From Litchfieldella anticariensis FP35 = DSM 16096 (GTDB lineage: Bacteria; Pseudomonadota; Gammaproteobacteria; Pseudomonadales; Halomonadaceae), in assembly GCF_000409775.1 (NCBI RefSeq), contig NZ_KE332394.1:108890-172889 (forward strand): DNA of 64,000 nt, in the 5' to 3' direction. The position numbers and the translations under genes were made by a program. Below, piece after piece: positions 53,401 through 61,558 of this stretch (position 1 is its first letter; each line of letters begins with the position of its first letter). The notes under the pieces were generated by a model. The model worked only from the letters and a program-made list of their open reading frames with translations, had not been told where the DNA came from and ran no database searches.

Positions 53401-54474
53401 ACGGAAGAGATGCGACCTGGCGATACCCTGGCTCGTTTCGGTGGTGATGAATTCGTAGTGCTGTTGCCCGAACTCGAACATGAAGAAGCTGCGATGAAAG
53501 TGGCGGAACAACTCTTGGCGACAATCGCTCGTCCCTATCGATTAGGCGTACGTGATCTGTATGTCACCGCCAGTATCGGTCTGGCATTCAGCTCCGATGA
53601 GATCGAGCACCCGCTGGTCCTGATCCAGCAAGCCAACTTGACTGTGTCGAAGGTCAAGAAACAGGGCGGCAATGGCTATCGCCTCTATTCTGGTGAAATC
53701 AGTGCTCAGGCCCGTGAGCGTCTGACATTACGCCATGATCTGCAGGCGGCCATCGAAGCCCGGCAGTTCGAAGTGCATTACCAACCGTTGGTACGGGCCG
53801 AGGATGGCAGAATTACTGGATTCGAGGCGTTATTGCGCTGGAAACATCCATCTAAGGGATATATCTCGCCAGCGGTCTTCATACCCCTGGCCGAGGATAC
53901 TGGCCAGATCATTCCGATTAGTGAATGGGTGCTGAGACAGGCATGCCACGACCTCCAGCAGCTTGGTGACGACTATCGAGTAGCCGTCAATCTCTCCCCC
54001 ATGCAGTTCCACCGGTCCGATTTTCTCTCCACCTTGCAGCGTACCCATACGAAAACAGGTCTGGCACCCGGGAGGTTGGAGCTGGAACTGACCGAAGGCA
54101 TCCTGATGGAGGACACCGAGACGGCGATCGGTTTACTGCGCCAGCTGCGCGACATGGGCATCAAGGTGGCTCTTGACGACTTCGGTACGGGCTTTTCTAG
54201 CTTGAGTTATCTCAAGAATCTGCCGATAGACAAGCTCAAGATTGATCGCAGCTTTGTTCTGGATGTGGCGAACAAACGCCAGGACGCCGGTATCGTGCAA
54301 GGGATCATCGACATGGCTCATCATCTTGAACTGACGGTCGTGGCAGAAGGTATTGAGACAGTCGAACAACGCGACACATTGAGGGCCCTTGGCTGCGATC
54401 TGTTGCAGGGTTATCTCTTTGCCAAGCCCATGCCGTTGGCAGAGCTTCGAACTTTTCTAGAGACAAGTGGCTAA
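50470..54474 (+). CDS. Membrane GAF-PAS-LOV-GGDEF-EAL signalling protein
   Basis: A 1334-residue multidomain c-di-GMP enzyme. Membrane helices fill about residues 15-235, followed by a periplasmic region and one more helix (about 455-475). Then come a GAF domain (about 500-655), a PAS domain (about 665-775), a LOV-type PAS with G-H-N-C-R-F-L-Q-G (flavin cysteine about 832), a GGDEF domain with intact G-G-D-E-F (about 991-995) and an EAL domain with E-A-L (about 1119-1121) and D-D-F-G-T-G-F. It may sense blue light and make or break c-di-GMP. ATG 50470 has AGAGGGGG upstream. Alone in its transcription unit. Confidence 0.9.
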   Translation: MGRGWMGLGKEAVNRQLAFHTTLLMLIVGITAMGGLGSLSVLYLDNHPHIFPLSPQSAVAGMLTGMGLLATLLGTRLWRRLITGVLLVLVIYALAMSSVATGMGSGEFLSHIQGLLAMASVLPLLLIMLCLWIGLPGSGRSWFWQFAGVLIGVIGLVMLAADLFLGQPNLWLGVPTQPSIATMLQYLLLGSAMGMMGSRPNTQGLMLKRPAIVAGVLGVLVSFLCWLLLSWQQHQGIIQRAEHLMDNIQLIVEHEIIEREQFMRRMAERWSVDGGLPSKTMREQEAYSYLRDTPSLKALAFLDAEHRSFWRKARTGHADALLWLDDQLLSDDVSLWLETSGNEAQWRFPDPARPAMALLSLPLPNTDGHQLISSQDLAVMLQSEVRAAFSPFSVHVHRQGEELFELADRGHEANHSAHGQEALAELDISLSGGPQLHFAAFESSLSPFGLAALLPLGVGVTGLTLTYLLTFSLGLSAVSLARSQKLAAAKQQLEAQHHIQSLIAQEAPLHQILEAVCHMVERQSPGALCSIMLSDETQQTLDRIISVSLPQAYQKVVKGLAIGPSVGACGSAAYQHETVICSDLTIDPRWEGYRDIALEHGLHACWSYPVMATNNRLLGTFAVYHRHPGEPTALERRLILEAAELVALAVGRHVDRQTLWANKQRYRSLFTYHPDAVYSLDEKGHFVSVNPAGSAITGFAESQILGKHFSHFVEEADQARVQSIFEDALSGMPQRFQARTRDVQGEVHVLDVVNLPIVINDRISGVYGIAKDITERKQQETQLRILQRSLEGSVNGVVIADAGAPELPIIYTNEAFTRITGYGKDEALGHNCRFLQGPESESEAVGLIRHGLTNQQEVRTTLRNYRKDGTPFWNDLYIAPVRDESGKVTHFVGVQNDISEHKAYEARLAYHANHDALTGLANRTLLEDRLTHDIHLTLREGRMLAVLFIDLDDVKMINDSLGHGVGDKLIIAVAKRLTEEMRPGDTLARFGGDEFVVLLPELEHEEAAMKVAEQLLATIARPYRLGVRDLYVTASIGLAFSSDEIEHPLVLIQQANLTVSKVKKQGGNGYRLYSGEISAQARERLTLRHDLQAAIEARQFEVHYQPLVRAEDGRITGFEALLRWKHPSKGYISPAVFIPLAEDTGQIIPISEWVLRQACHDLQQLGDDYRVAVNLSPMQFHRSDFLSTLQRTHTKTGLAPGRLELELTEGILMEDTETAIGLLRQLRDMGIKVALDDFGTGFSSLSYLKNLPIDKLKIDRSFVLDVANKRQDAGIVQGIIDMAHHLELTVVAEGIETVEQRDTLRALGCDLLQGYLFAKPMPLAELRTFLETSG

Positions 54475-55071
54475 GCCCAGGATGTTCTCTGAAAATGGGA
54501 TGGGTAGGATGTACGCGACGGGCAGGGCTGTCATGTCGCATAATGCACGTTTAGGCTTGTTGCGATCGCTTTGTTGTGGCGAGATATTACCTTCCAGGCT
54601 TATCCCTGATTCGATGTTCTGCGCCATATTGCTTTCCCATTCCGGCTTCCTGACTGGACAGACTCTCCTGCTCCATTGGTATCGAACCTGACGGATTGGA
54701 GTGATGTCAGGATTCGTTCCGGACTTCCCAGAGTCACATACACCGGTGCATGATCGGAAACCATGTTGCGGATCTCGACATGGTCAATGCCATATAATGG
54801 GCGGTAACTCGAGGATCCCATGGCTAGTGATATTGAGATTACCGAGTATCTCCAAACATAGTCGTGCCTACGGTAACCAAGTGCCAGGGCCGATGAGGCG
54901 GGGTGGCTGGCCTTCATGTGAATGTCATGTTTCTGACAATGCTTGCCATCGATAATGGCTAAACGAAGCACGACGGCTGTCGGCTTGGCTTGAGAGATCA
55001 ATGACTGGTGTTCATTTCACCCTCATGTTGCCAATAGCCTTGCATGCGCCCCGCTGAAAAAGGAGTTTTCG
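54475..55071. other. Gap with a possible phosphodiesterase remnant
   Basis: No intact gene. On the minus strand the frame 54600-55001 includes Y-G-I-D-H-V-E-I and S-D-H-A-P-V-Y-V-T-L-G, close to the C-terminal end of endonuclease/exonuclease/phosphatase family proteins. The rest of that frame does not look like the family, so it may be a broken relic. A direct reading as an intact gene is not supported. Confidence 0.35.
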
Positions 55072-55971
55072 ATGTCAGAGCAAACGCAAATACTATGGAC
55101 ACCGGCAGGTGTGAATTTACCATCCCTGGGCTCAAGGGCTCTTGTTGATGTGTCTGACGGAGATACACCGAATATCCGCATGCCTATTCGCATGTTGTAT
55201 ATTGACACACCCGAAGTGACGGCGAGATCGACCGAGCGAGCTGCTGAGATCGATAACAACTTCGTCGAATTGGCTGAGTGGATCCGGTCCGGTGTTGCTC
55301 CCGTCGAAGAGGCGTTTGGTGAATATCTTGTGCCGAAGCTGGAAAGCGGCAATGCCGGTACGTTGCACTTCAGTCAGGGAAAGCATGCCAGTGAATTCCA
55401 TAAGGATATTGTCGAAAAGCGACTGTCCCGGCCAGGTTCCGAAAGAAAGCGAAATCTATTCATCAGGGGAGCTGAGTCATCATTCGATGGTTACGGGAGA
55501 TTGTTGGCTTACGTCGCGCCTTCTTATAGCAAGAAAGAGCGAGACGAGATGAGCCGTCGTGAGAGAGCCACCTTCAATTTGGATTTGATTGAAAGTGGCT
55601 GGGCAGCCCCTTTCATTATCTTTCCCAATATCCCGGGTGAGCTTGACTTGCCGCTTTTTCTGGAAATGGCAGTCGGCGCGATGAAAGAAAAAAGGGGGCA
55701 GTATCATGATCCCTTATCTCTACCCGGTTACGAATATCGGATGTGTGAAAAGCTATATTCAATCACCAAGAAATTAGTCGATGGTGAATCCATCCCATAT
55801 CGCGAACAGCTCAGGTGGAGGTCGAGGTATTGCGCGGATATGAGGAACCGGAAACTCTTCGACCCTGAAGACTATTTCGAGATTCCGGAACCCTATCGTT
55901 TATGGGTCTGGCCGGATGATGTTCAACGTGCCATCAGTATGTTGAACCTTGTTCCATCTTCTCGTCATTGA
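55072..55971 (+). CDS. Staphylococcal-nuclease-like protein
   Basis: A 299-residue protein. The N-terminal half matches the SNase fold: V-S-D-G-D-T-P-N-I-R (about residues 27-36), I-R-M-L-Y-I-D-T-P-E-V (about 39-49), F-D-G-Y-G-R-L-L-A-Y-V (about 138-148) and N-L-D-L-I-E-S-G-W-A near 165. The Asp, Arg and Glu of the nuclease active site have likely counterparts. It has an unusually long insertion and C-terminal extension and no signal peptide. It may be a cytoplasmic nuclease or an inactive relative. AAAAAGGAG precedes the ATG. It stands between cargo and the transfer genes, with lower GC. Confidence 0.65.
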   Translation: MSEQTQILWTPAGVNLPSLGSRALVDVSDGDTPNIRMPIRMLYIDTPEVTARSTERAAEIDNNFVELAEWIRSGVAPVEEAFGEYLVPKLESGNAGTLHFSQGKHASEFHKDIVEKRLSRPGSERKRNLFIRGAESSFDGYGRLLAYVAPSYSKKERDEMSRRERATFNLDLIESGWAAPFIIFPNIPGELDLPLFLEMAVGAMKEKRGQYHDPLSLPGYEYRMCEKLYSITKKLVDGESIPYREQLRWRSRYCADMRNRKLFDPEDYFEIPEPYRLWVWPDDVQRAISMLNLVPSSRH

Positions 55972-56233
55972 GTTCAACCTGCCTGTTGTAGCTATCAAAT
56001 GTGTTGACCATTAGGCATGTAGCTTTGCCTCCACGCGCGCGCTCTTCCAGGAGGAGAGCGCGCAGTCACGACGCTTTCTGCCCATTCGATTGTATAGCGC
56101 ACCGTGGAAAGCGGCTTTGGGGTGAGTCATCCTCGAACGAGCCGGTGAGTATGACCATTGTCTTGATCTTCCCCTGCACGGTAGTCGAGTCGCGCCACAA
56201 GGCGGATCTCAGCCGTCCCATAAGCAATCAAGA
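55972..56233. other. Gap with a GC-rich hairpin
   Basis: No gene seen. A perfect 9-bp stem GCGCGCTCT/AGAGCGCGC (56038-56046 and 56056-56064) follows the SNase-like gene; it lacks a T-run, so it is at best a weak terminator. The region ends at the ICE module element. Confidence 0.5.
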
Positions 56234-56266
56234 AACCTTTTCGCTCCGAATTAGCATTTCCTGCTG
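56234..56266 (+). promoter_or_regulatory. ICE module element, copy 6 (before TIGR03757)
   Basis: AACCTTTTC, then AATTAGCATTTCCTGCTG. It ends 57 nt before the TIGR03757 ATG. The last ten bases of the element match copy 5 exactly. Confidence 0.65.
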
Positions 56267-56323
56267 CCACTCCGTGTCCTGCACGTTACATCAGGGGCAA
56301 ACCCTGGTACGGGAGTGGCCATC

Positions 56324-56767
56324 ATGCCCCCACCTCTTTCACGACTGGTTGCCAGCCTCACGCTTTGCCTAATGGCGTGGGGCAGCGGCACTCATGCCGA
56401 CCCGCCGACCGTTGAAGTCTTCACCGTTGCCGGCATGCCCGTCATCAATGCCGAACCCAGCACGGTGGTGATTGAGCTCGATGCGCCAGCGCGGCTGGAT
56501 GCCGAGATCTCCCAAGGATTGCCCTCTGAGCCTTCCGAGGCGGAGCGGGTGATGCGTGAGCGTATGCGCTCACCCGAATGGGCAGACTCGGTCCTGCGTT
56601 ATGGGGACCTCTCCACGGGTCTGGCACGGGCCTGGGTACTTGGGGTGGAGAAAGTTCCCGCCGTCGTGATGGACGGTCAGCACGTCGTCTACGGCGAACC
56701 CGATGTTCGGAAAGCGGTTGCCGCGATTGAGCAGGCCCGGACTATGGCCGGGGAGGGGCAACCATGA
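56324..56767 (+). CDS. TIGR03757 family ICE protein
   Basis: A 147-residue exported protein. Signal peptide to about residue 26 (T-H-A-D). The core has V-E-V-F-T-V-A-G-M-P-V near residue 30 and V-E-K-V-P-A-V-V-M-D-G-Q-H-V-V-Y-G near 111, a thioredoxin-like beta-alpha-beta without CxxC, similar to TraW/TrbC-type proteins. It starts the last transfer operon in the window. ATG 56324 rather than GTG 56315 gives the better signal peptide. Confidence 0.87.
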   Translation: MPPPLSRLVASLTLCLMAWGSGTHADPPTVEVFTVAGMPVINAEPSTVVIELDAPARLDAEISQGLPSEPSEAERVMRERMRSPEWADSVLRYGDLSTGLARAWVLGVEKVPAVVMDGQHVVYGEPDVRKAVAAIEQARTMAGEGQP

Positions 56768-57729
56768 CATCGCCGCTGACACGACAGACGCTGTCGATCG
56801 TTCTCACCGCGGGCCTGGGGGTTGCTGGTGCCACCACATCGCCACCGGCGAAGGCCATCGATACGTTGACCATCACCGAATCAGCCATATCGCCCGAATG
56901 CCTCGACTATCGGATGGTGGGGGTCTGCGTGTGGCTGTACTGCTCATGGTCGGGCTGTCGCGTGCGGACCTCGATCAAGGTGCGTCACTACATCCCCGAA
57001 CTGGTGGTCTCGAGCTACGAGAACACCGGCGACAATCCCTGGCAGGAGATGGCCCTAGTCTCGCCGCCGACCAGTGGCGCCCTGGCCGGGGGACGCAGCA
57101 CGTCGGAGGCCGAGGATCACCTGCATGAAGGCCTGCGCTTCAAGAACGTCGATGCCATCGGTCATCCGGGCAATGCGTTGTTCAGTCGTTTCGTCAGCCG
57201 TTTCGGCTACTCCTGCTCCAGCCCGGCAGAGCCCTTCATGCCCTATTTCCTCTCGACCCTGGATGCCCTGGCCTGGCGTTCGGGGATTCCCGAGATGGCC
57301 TACCCCGAGGCTCTGATCCCGGGGCGCCGTGACCTGGGGCAACCGGGCGACATGTGGGGCAACGTCTACCCGCGCAGCGGCTTCCTGACACAGACCCATG
57401 ACTACAAGGCTGCGGCTACCATGGCCCAGCGTGCCGCCGATATCGTCACGCGAGACGGGCAACCGCACGTGTACCAATCCCTGACACCCTCGAGTCGGCC
57501 CGGCTACTGGCCGCCGGATCCCGTCGTCGAGGGCGACGCCTCGACCCACCGCTGGCAGAGCCTGACACCCAGCTTGAGCCGTGCCTGTGTGGTATGGCCC
57601 GACCGGGGGCACGCCGACACCTATGCCGATCGGCTGGAAGAGGCAGGCGATTACGCCTGGACATTGTGGCGTCCCTACAGCTGCTGCAAGCGTCGCGGAC
57701 AAACCCTTCTGACGCATACAGGGGGCTGA
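56764..57729 (+). CDS. TIGR03756 (PFL_4710), TraU-like transfer protein
   Basis: A 321-residue exported protein, rich in cysteines (C-L-D-Y, C-V-W-L-Y-C, C-R-V-R and a C-C pair near the end). The pattern G-V-C-V-W-L-Y-C-S-W-S-G-C near residue 50 is typical of TraU-like proteins of this ICE class. They help stabilise mating pairs in the periplasm, probably through disulfides. Overlaps both neighbours by 4 nt and 1 nt. Confidence 0.88.
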   Translation: MTSPLTRQTLSIVLTAGLGVAGATTSPPAKAIDTLTITESAISPECLDYRMVGVCVWLYCSWSGCRVRTSIKVRHYIPELVVSSYENTGDNPWQEMALVSPPTSGALAGGRSTSEAEDHLHEGLRFKNVDAIGHPGNALFSRFVSRFGYSCSSPAEPFMPYFLSTLDALAWRSGIPEMAYPEALIPGRRDLGQPGDMWGNVYPRSGFLTQTHDYKAAATMAQRAADIVTRDGQPHVYQSLTPSSRPGYWPPDPVVEGDASTHRWQSLTPSLSRACVVWPDRGHADTYADRLEEAGDYAWTLWRPYSCCKRRGQTLLTHTGG

Positions 57730-59189
57730 TGGTCATGCAACGGAAGCGTTCCTCGTTACTGGCGATTCCCCTGGCCGCGGCTCTTCTGACCCAGCCGTCG
57801 ATTGGCCAGGCCCAGTCCGCTGATGCCCTCTACTACCGGATTGGCGGGGCCTCGCCGTTCAGCCTGTCCGCGGGACACGGCTACAACCCTTACGTCAAGG
57901 GGATCGGCGTTCGCTGGAACACTGATGCCTCCTGCGGGAACTTCGATATCGGCGCCACGGTGAGCAACCAGCTCAACGGCATGACCGATGGCTTCCAGGA
58001 ACTGATGGGAGACGTGGTTGAGAATGCCACCGGTGCGGTGGCCAGCCTGCCGGCGATGATCCTCCAACGCACCAATCCCGGTCTCTACGACCTGATCAGC
58101 AATGGCGTGCTCCAGGGACGCATGGATTTCGAGAAGGCCAAGTTGTCCTGCCAGCGAATGGCGGAGCGCATGGCCGACATGACGGTCGGCGGTGGCGTCC
58201 AGCAGATGGCCAGGTCCGAGACCTGGCAAGAGGCGGCGCAGACCACACCGGATGTGGTGGCGGCCCAGCGGCAGGTCGAAGAGGCGGGCGGTGATCATGG
58301 TGTCATCTGGGTGGGCGGACACAAGCGAGGGGGCGCCGGACAGTCTCCGATCCGTGTCGTCGAGGATGTCGCCACGGCTGGCTACAACCTGCTCCATGGC
58401 CGCACCGACACGACCAGCCGCCAGCCCATCTCGGGTGGTGGGGGAGGCTGGGGCTCCGTACCCACCAACGATGGCCCCTGGATCGGCGGAGGAGGGGTCG
58501 CCGGCGGACCGGGAGGACCCGGCGGGGGGAGCGGTGGCTGTCAGGGCGGGATGTGTACCGTCTGGGGCAGTCCCGAGGACGCGGCCGAATGGACGCGGGA
58601 CGTCCTGGGGGAGCAGGAACTCCAGACCTGCGATAACTGCGAGAAGTCCCGGGCACAGGCCGGCACCGGGTTGATTCGCGAGCTCGAACACGAACAGCAG
58701 CAGGTCTACGACAGGCTCGTGGCGCTGGTGTCGGGCAACGAGGAACCCACCGACGAGAACCTTCGGGCCGTCTCCGCCGGTGACGGACTGACCGTCTCGC
58801 GCGGCGTGATCGATGCCCTGCGCCACGATCCCGAATCGGCCTTCCTGGTCCGGCGACTGGCCAGTGAGATGGCCCTGGCCCGTACTCTGACCAAGGCCAT
58901 CTGGGCGCGGCGCACATTGTTGGCCGGGGCCAGTGATCCTGGCATCGCCAACAACGAGATCGGCATGCGCGCCCTCGATCGCAAGCTTGCCGTGCTCGAC
59001 CGCGATATCGAGTCCCTCCAGTCCGAAATGGAAATCCGCCAGTCGCTGGCGACGAGTGTCGCCGGCACGGCACTCGAGCGCGCGGCCAATCGCGGAGCGG
59101 GCTCGAGGAAAGACGAAACCTCACGACCGGATGCTTCCCTCGACAGCCGGGGCCGGCCTTTATCCAGTGAAGGGGAGGACTCGCCATGA
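57729..59189 (+). CDS. TIGR03755 (PFL_4711) family ICE protein
   Basis: A 486-residue exported protein, TraH-like in position. Signal peptide to about residue 27 (G-Q-A-Q). Then come Y-Y-R-I-G-G-A-S-P-F near residue 33, C-G-N-F-D-I-G near 68, a glycine-rich linker (about 235-285) and a C-terminal coiled coil (about 405-445). It likely acts at the outer side of the mating channel. The ATG at 57729 overlaps the previous stop; ATG 57735 is also possible. It overlaps the next gene by 4 nt. Confidence 0.87.
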   Translation: MVMQRKRSSLLAIPLAAALLTQPSIGQAQSADALYYRIGGASPFSLSAGHGYNPYVKGIGVRWNTDASCGNFDIGATVSNQLNGMTDGFQELMGDVVENATGAVASLPAMILQRTNPGLYDLISNGVLQGRMDFEKAKLSCQRMAERMADMTVGGGVQQMARSETWQEAAQTTPDVVAAQRQVEEAGGDHGVIWVGGHKRGGAGQSPIRVVEDVATAGYNLLHGRTDTTSRQPISGGGGGWGSVPTNDGPWIGGGGVAGGPGGPGGGSGGCQGGMCTVWGSPEDAAEWTRDVLGEQELQTCDNCEKSRAQAGTGLIRELEHEQQQVYDRLVALVSGNEEPTDENLRAVSAGDGLTVSRGVIDALRHDPESAFLVRRLASEMALARTLTKAIWARRTLLAGASDPGIANNEIGMRALDRKLAVLDRDIESLQSEMEIRQSLATSVAGTALERAANRGAGSRKDETSRPDASLDSRGRPLSSEGEDSP

Positions 59190-59566
59190 CACAGACGCGA
59201 TACGCCTGGTATGACCCGCGTCGCTGGCCGTCGCTGTTGGTGGCGTTTCTGACGCTGCTGCTGATGTTCCTGCTTAGCGGGGTGATCGTCTCGATCGGTA
59301 TCCGCATCGCCGGCAGCCTCGAGGCGTTCCAGGCAGGAATGGCAGCGGCCCAACCGTTATTGCTGGTGTGGCGTCTGCTGTTCTACGGCGCCATGGCCTG
59401 GTTGTGGTATCGGCATTGGCGCCCCCGGGTCATCAGGCGTCTGAACCGGGATCGTGACGGCGGTGAGCAGGCCCGACCCAAGCTCGAGAAACTCGAGCGC
59501 CTGGTGCTGGTGCTCGTCGCGCTACTGGAAGTCATGAACTTCACCAACTGGCTGGGAGGTGCATGA
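59186..59566 (+). CDS. Small ICE membrane protein
   Basis: A 126-residue protein with two clear membrane helices (about residues 16-40 and 55-75) and a C-terminal amphipathic segment (L-E-K-L-E-R-L-V-L-V-L-V-A-L-L-E). A similarly placed gene is seen between TIGR03755 and traG in related ICEs. Overlaps of 4 nt on both sides show tight coupling. Likely an inner-membrane partner of TraG; no direct function known. Confidence 0.8.
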   Translation: MTQTRYAWYDPRRWPSLLVAFLTLLLMFLLSGVIVSIGIRIAGSLEAFQAGMAAAQPLLLVWRLLFYGAMAWLWYRHWRPRVIRRLNRDRDGGEQARPKLEKLERLVLVLVALLEVMNFTNWLGGA

Positions 59567-61092
59567 TGGATCTGCTGACGGCGCCGCTGGTGGTCTTCGA
59601 CTATTTCGAGAACACCATGGTGATGCTGGGCTGGGTCATCCACAACGCGCTGTGGGGTGTCATGAACCAGAGCGGCATCACCGCGATTCCCTTTATTGCG
59701 CTGATCGTATCCGAGTGGTTCAGGGCCCGTCAGGAGGGCGATGACGAGGGCAACAAGGGCATCCTGACGATCAACCGCATCGAGAGCCGGCTCTATGCCA
59801 TGGTGATCGCATTCGCGTTCACCTGTCAGCCGGTGCTGGAGTTGCAGATCTCCACGGTGGACGTCGACCACCAGCGCTCCCAAGAGTGCGGCACCCGCCA
59901 GTTCGCCTCTGGCCAGTGGGGCGAGTCGACACTCAATTCGCTGGACGGCCAAACGCCGCGGATTCCGCTGTGGTGGGGAACGGTGCATGCCGTCTCGCAT
60001 GGTATCACCAGCGCGGCGATCGCCGCGATTCCGTGCTCGACCGACTTCCATTCGATCCGCACCGAACTTGACCTGCATGCCATCAAGGATCCCGGCCTGC
60101 AGCGAGAAGTGGGGGAGTTCCAACTCGCTTGTTTCGGCCACGCCCGCAACAAGCTGTTCCAGCAGGGCGGTCGCATCGAGGCCAGCCTGGCCCGGGATGT
60201 TGACTGGGTCGGCTCCCGCTACTTCCTGGAGACCCCGGGCTTCTACGACAGCTTCTACGCCGGCCGCCCGATCCCGGGGTTTCCCTATGATGAGCAGCGC
60301 GACATGTCACGACCCAATACAGGCCCCGGCCAACCGGGCTATCCGACCTGTCGCGAATGGTGGGCGGCTGAAGAGTCAGGGCTGCGCGCCCGACTCCACG
60401 ATCAGATCGATCCCGGCTTCTGGGATGACTTCCGTAGTGTCTTTACCAGCACCGAGGCCGAGGACTACGTGATCCGGCGCATGGTGAGCCCGCGTTCCGG
60501 AGCGGCCAACGGCAACCTCGACCAGGCAGTGGTGGGATACCGCAACCTGGATGGCGGTACCGTGGGGCAGGCCGTGACCTCGGCCGCCGGTGCCGTGGGC
60601 GGGGCACTGGCGATGTTTCCCTTCGCCGCGGGCATGGACATGCTCAAACAAGCCTTGCCGATGGTCCAGTCGATCCTGGTCATGGCCGTTATCGTCTGCC
60701 TGCCGTTCGTGATGGTGATCTCCAGCTACTCGTTCAAGGCCGCGGGCGTAGCCACCTTCGGCCTGTTTGCCATCTGGTTCCTGACCTTCTGGTGGGAAGT
60801 GGCAAGATGGCTGAATAGCAACCTTGTGGATCTGCTCTACCACAGCGACGCCGCCAAGATGAGCTTCCTGGCCGCGGTCAACAACACATACGACAAGATG
60901 GTCTTGCAGTTTGTAGAAGGGATGACGTTCCTGATTTTGCCTGGGATCTGGATCACTGTGCTTGGCTGGGCAGGAATGAAAGTTGGTGACTCCTTGGGGC
61001 GGAGTATTGGAGAAAGCTCGAGACCCGCTCAAGGAGCTGGTGAGCAGGGTGGAAAGAAGTCACAGAGCGGAGCTTCAGGCGGAAAATTATAG
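59563..61092 (+). CDS. traG: TraG N-terminal-domain conjugation protein
   Basis: A 509-residue integral membrane protein with the TraG N-terminal (mating-pair stabilisation) plan. Helices lie near residues 15-35, 45-60, 75-90 and in a cluster at 365-425 and 445-475. The region F-P-F-A-A-G-M-D-M-L-K-Q-A-L-P-M is typical. It lacks the long periplasmic C-terminus of F-plasmid TraG, as is normal for this ICE family. Start either 59563 or 59566 (ATGATG). It is followed by a bidirectional terminator. Confidence 0.88.
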   Translation: MMDLLTAPLVVFDYFENTMVMLGWVIHNALWGVMNQSGITAIPFIALIVSEWFRARQEGDDEGNKGILTINRIESRLYAMVIAFAFTCQPVLELQISTVDVDHQRSQECGTRQFASGQWGESTLNSLDGQTPRIPLWWGTVHAVSHGITSAAIAAIPCSTDFHSIRTELDLHAIKDPGLQREVGEFQLACFGHARNKLFQQGGRIEASLARDVDWVGSRYFLETPGFYDSFYAGRPIPGFPYDEQRDMSRPNTGPGQPGYPTCREWWAAEESGLRARLHDQIDPGFWDDFRSVFTSTEAEDYVIRRMVSPRSGAANGNLDQAVVGYRNLDGGTVGQAVTSAAGAVGGALAMFPFAAGMDMLKQALPMVQSILVMAVIVCLPFVMVISSYSFKAAGVATFGLFAIWFLTFWWEVARWLNSNLVDLLYHSDAAKMSFLAAVNNTYDKMVLQFVEGMTFLILPGIWITVLGWAGMKVGDSLGRSIGESSRPAQGAGEQGGKKSQSGASGGKL

Positions 61093-61099
61093 GTAAGTC

Positions 61100-61132
61100 A
61101 TGATGACTAGGAGAACATCTCCTAGTCATCAT
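61100..61132. terminator. Bidirectional terminator
   Basis: Perfect 14-bp arms ATGATGACTAGGAG and CTCCTAGTCATCAT with a 5-nt loop. It lies 7 nt after traG. Its right arm also contains the last codons and stop of the convergent gene at 61122, so the hairpin is partly coding. No long U-run on either side. Confidence 0.7.
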
Positions 61133-61469
61133 CACCGCTATAACTGAATGGATAGATCCGTTCACCACTAGCATTGTAATAGATGCTCATAGTTCTATTG
61201 GTTCGCGGATCTGAAGTATCTGCATCCCATGGATCGAACAGGGACTCTTCTTCCTCAGTAGACGACTGAGCTGGAGTATGAAAGAACACTTTGTACGCAT
61301 TCTTGCCCGCTTCGAGCGACGCAGCACCGAGCGTGCGCACAAGACCCTTTGTTTCCCCATTGCCGAATAGCAGGGCAGACGTGAAGGCTACAGAGCCTTT
61401 CAGCAGCTGCTTGGCAGTCTGGTGGTGTTCACCGGCTTTTTTACGGGGTAGCCGTTCTCTGAGACACAT
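61122..61469 (-). CDS. Hypothetical ICE protein convergent to traG
   Basis: A 115-residue protein. The N-terminal half is basic and helical (L-P-R-K-K-A-G, then a hydrophobic G-S-V-A-F-T-S-A-L-L-F-G), and the C-terminus is acidic, ending G-D-D-D. It could touch the membrane weakly. This place is often taken by DUF3742 genes in related ICEs, but the sequence does not look like that family. Function unknown. Confidence 0.6.
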   Translation of the reverse strand: MCLRERLPRKKAGEHHQTAKQLLKGSVAFTSALLFGNGETKGLVRTLGAASLEAGKNAYKVFFHTPAQSSTEEEESLFDPWDADTSDPRTNRTMSIYYNASGERIYPFSYSGDDD

Positions 61470-61558
61470 GGCGCCCTCCCATGGATGAACGACGTCAAAC
61501 TATTAGCTTAGTCAGCCAGGGAAGGGCGGGCAAATTCGTCCTCAAGAGGGGGAGCGAA

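Noticed and set aside
54600..55001. Minus-strand 133-codon frame with an S-D-H-A-P-V motif
   Set aside because: Only about 30 residues resemble the phosphatase/nuclease family and the motif lies mid-frame; treated as a possible relic.
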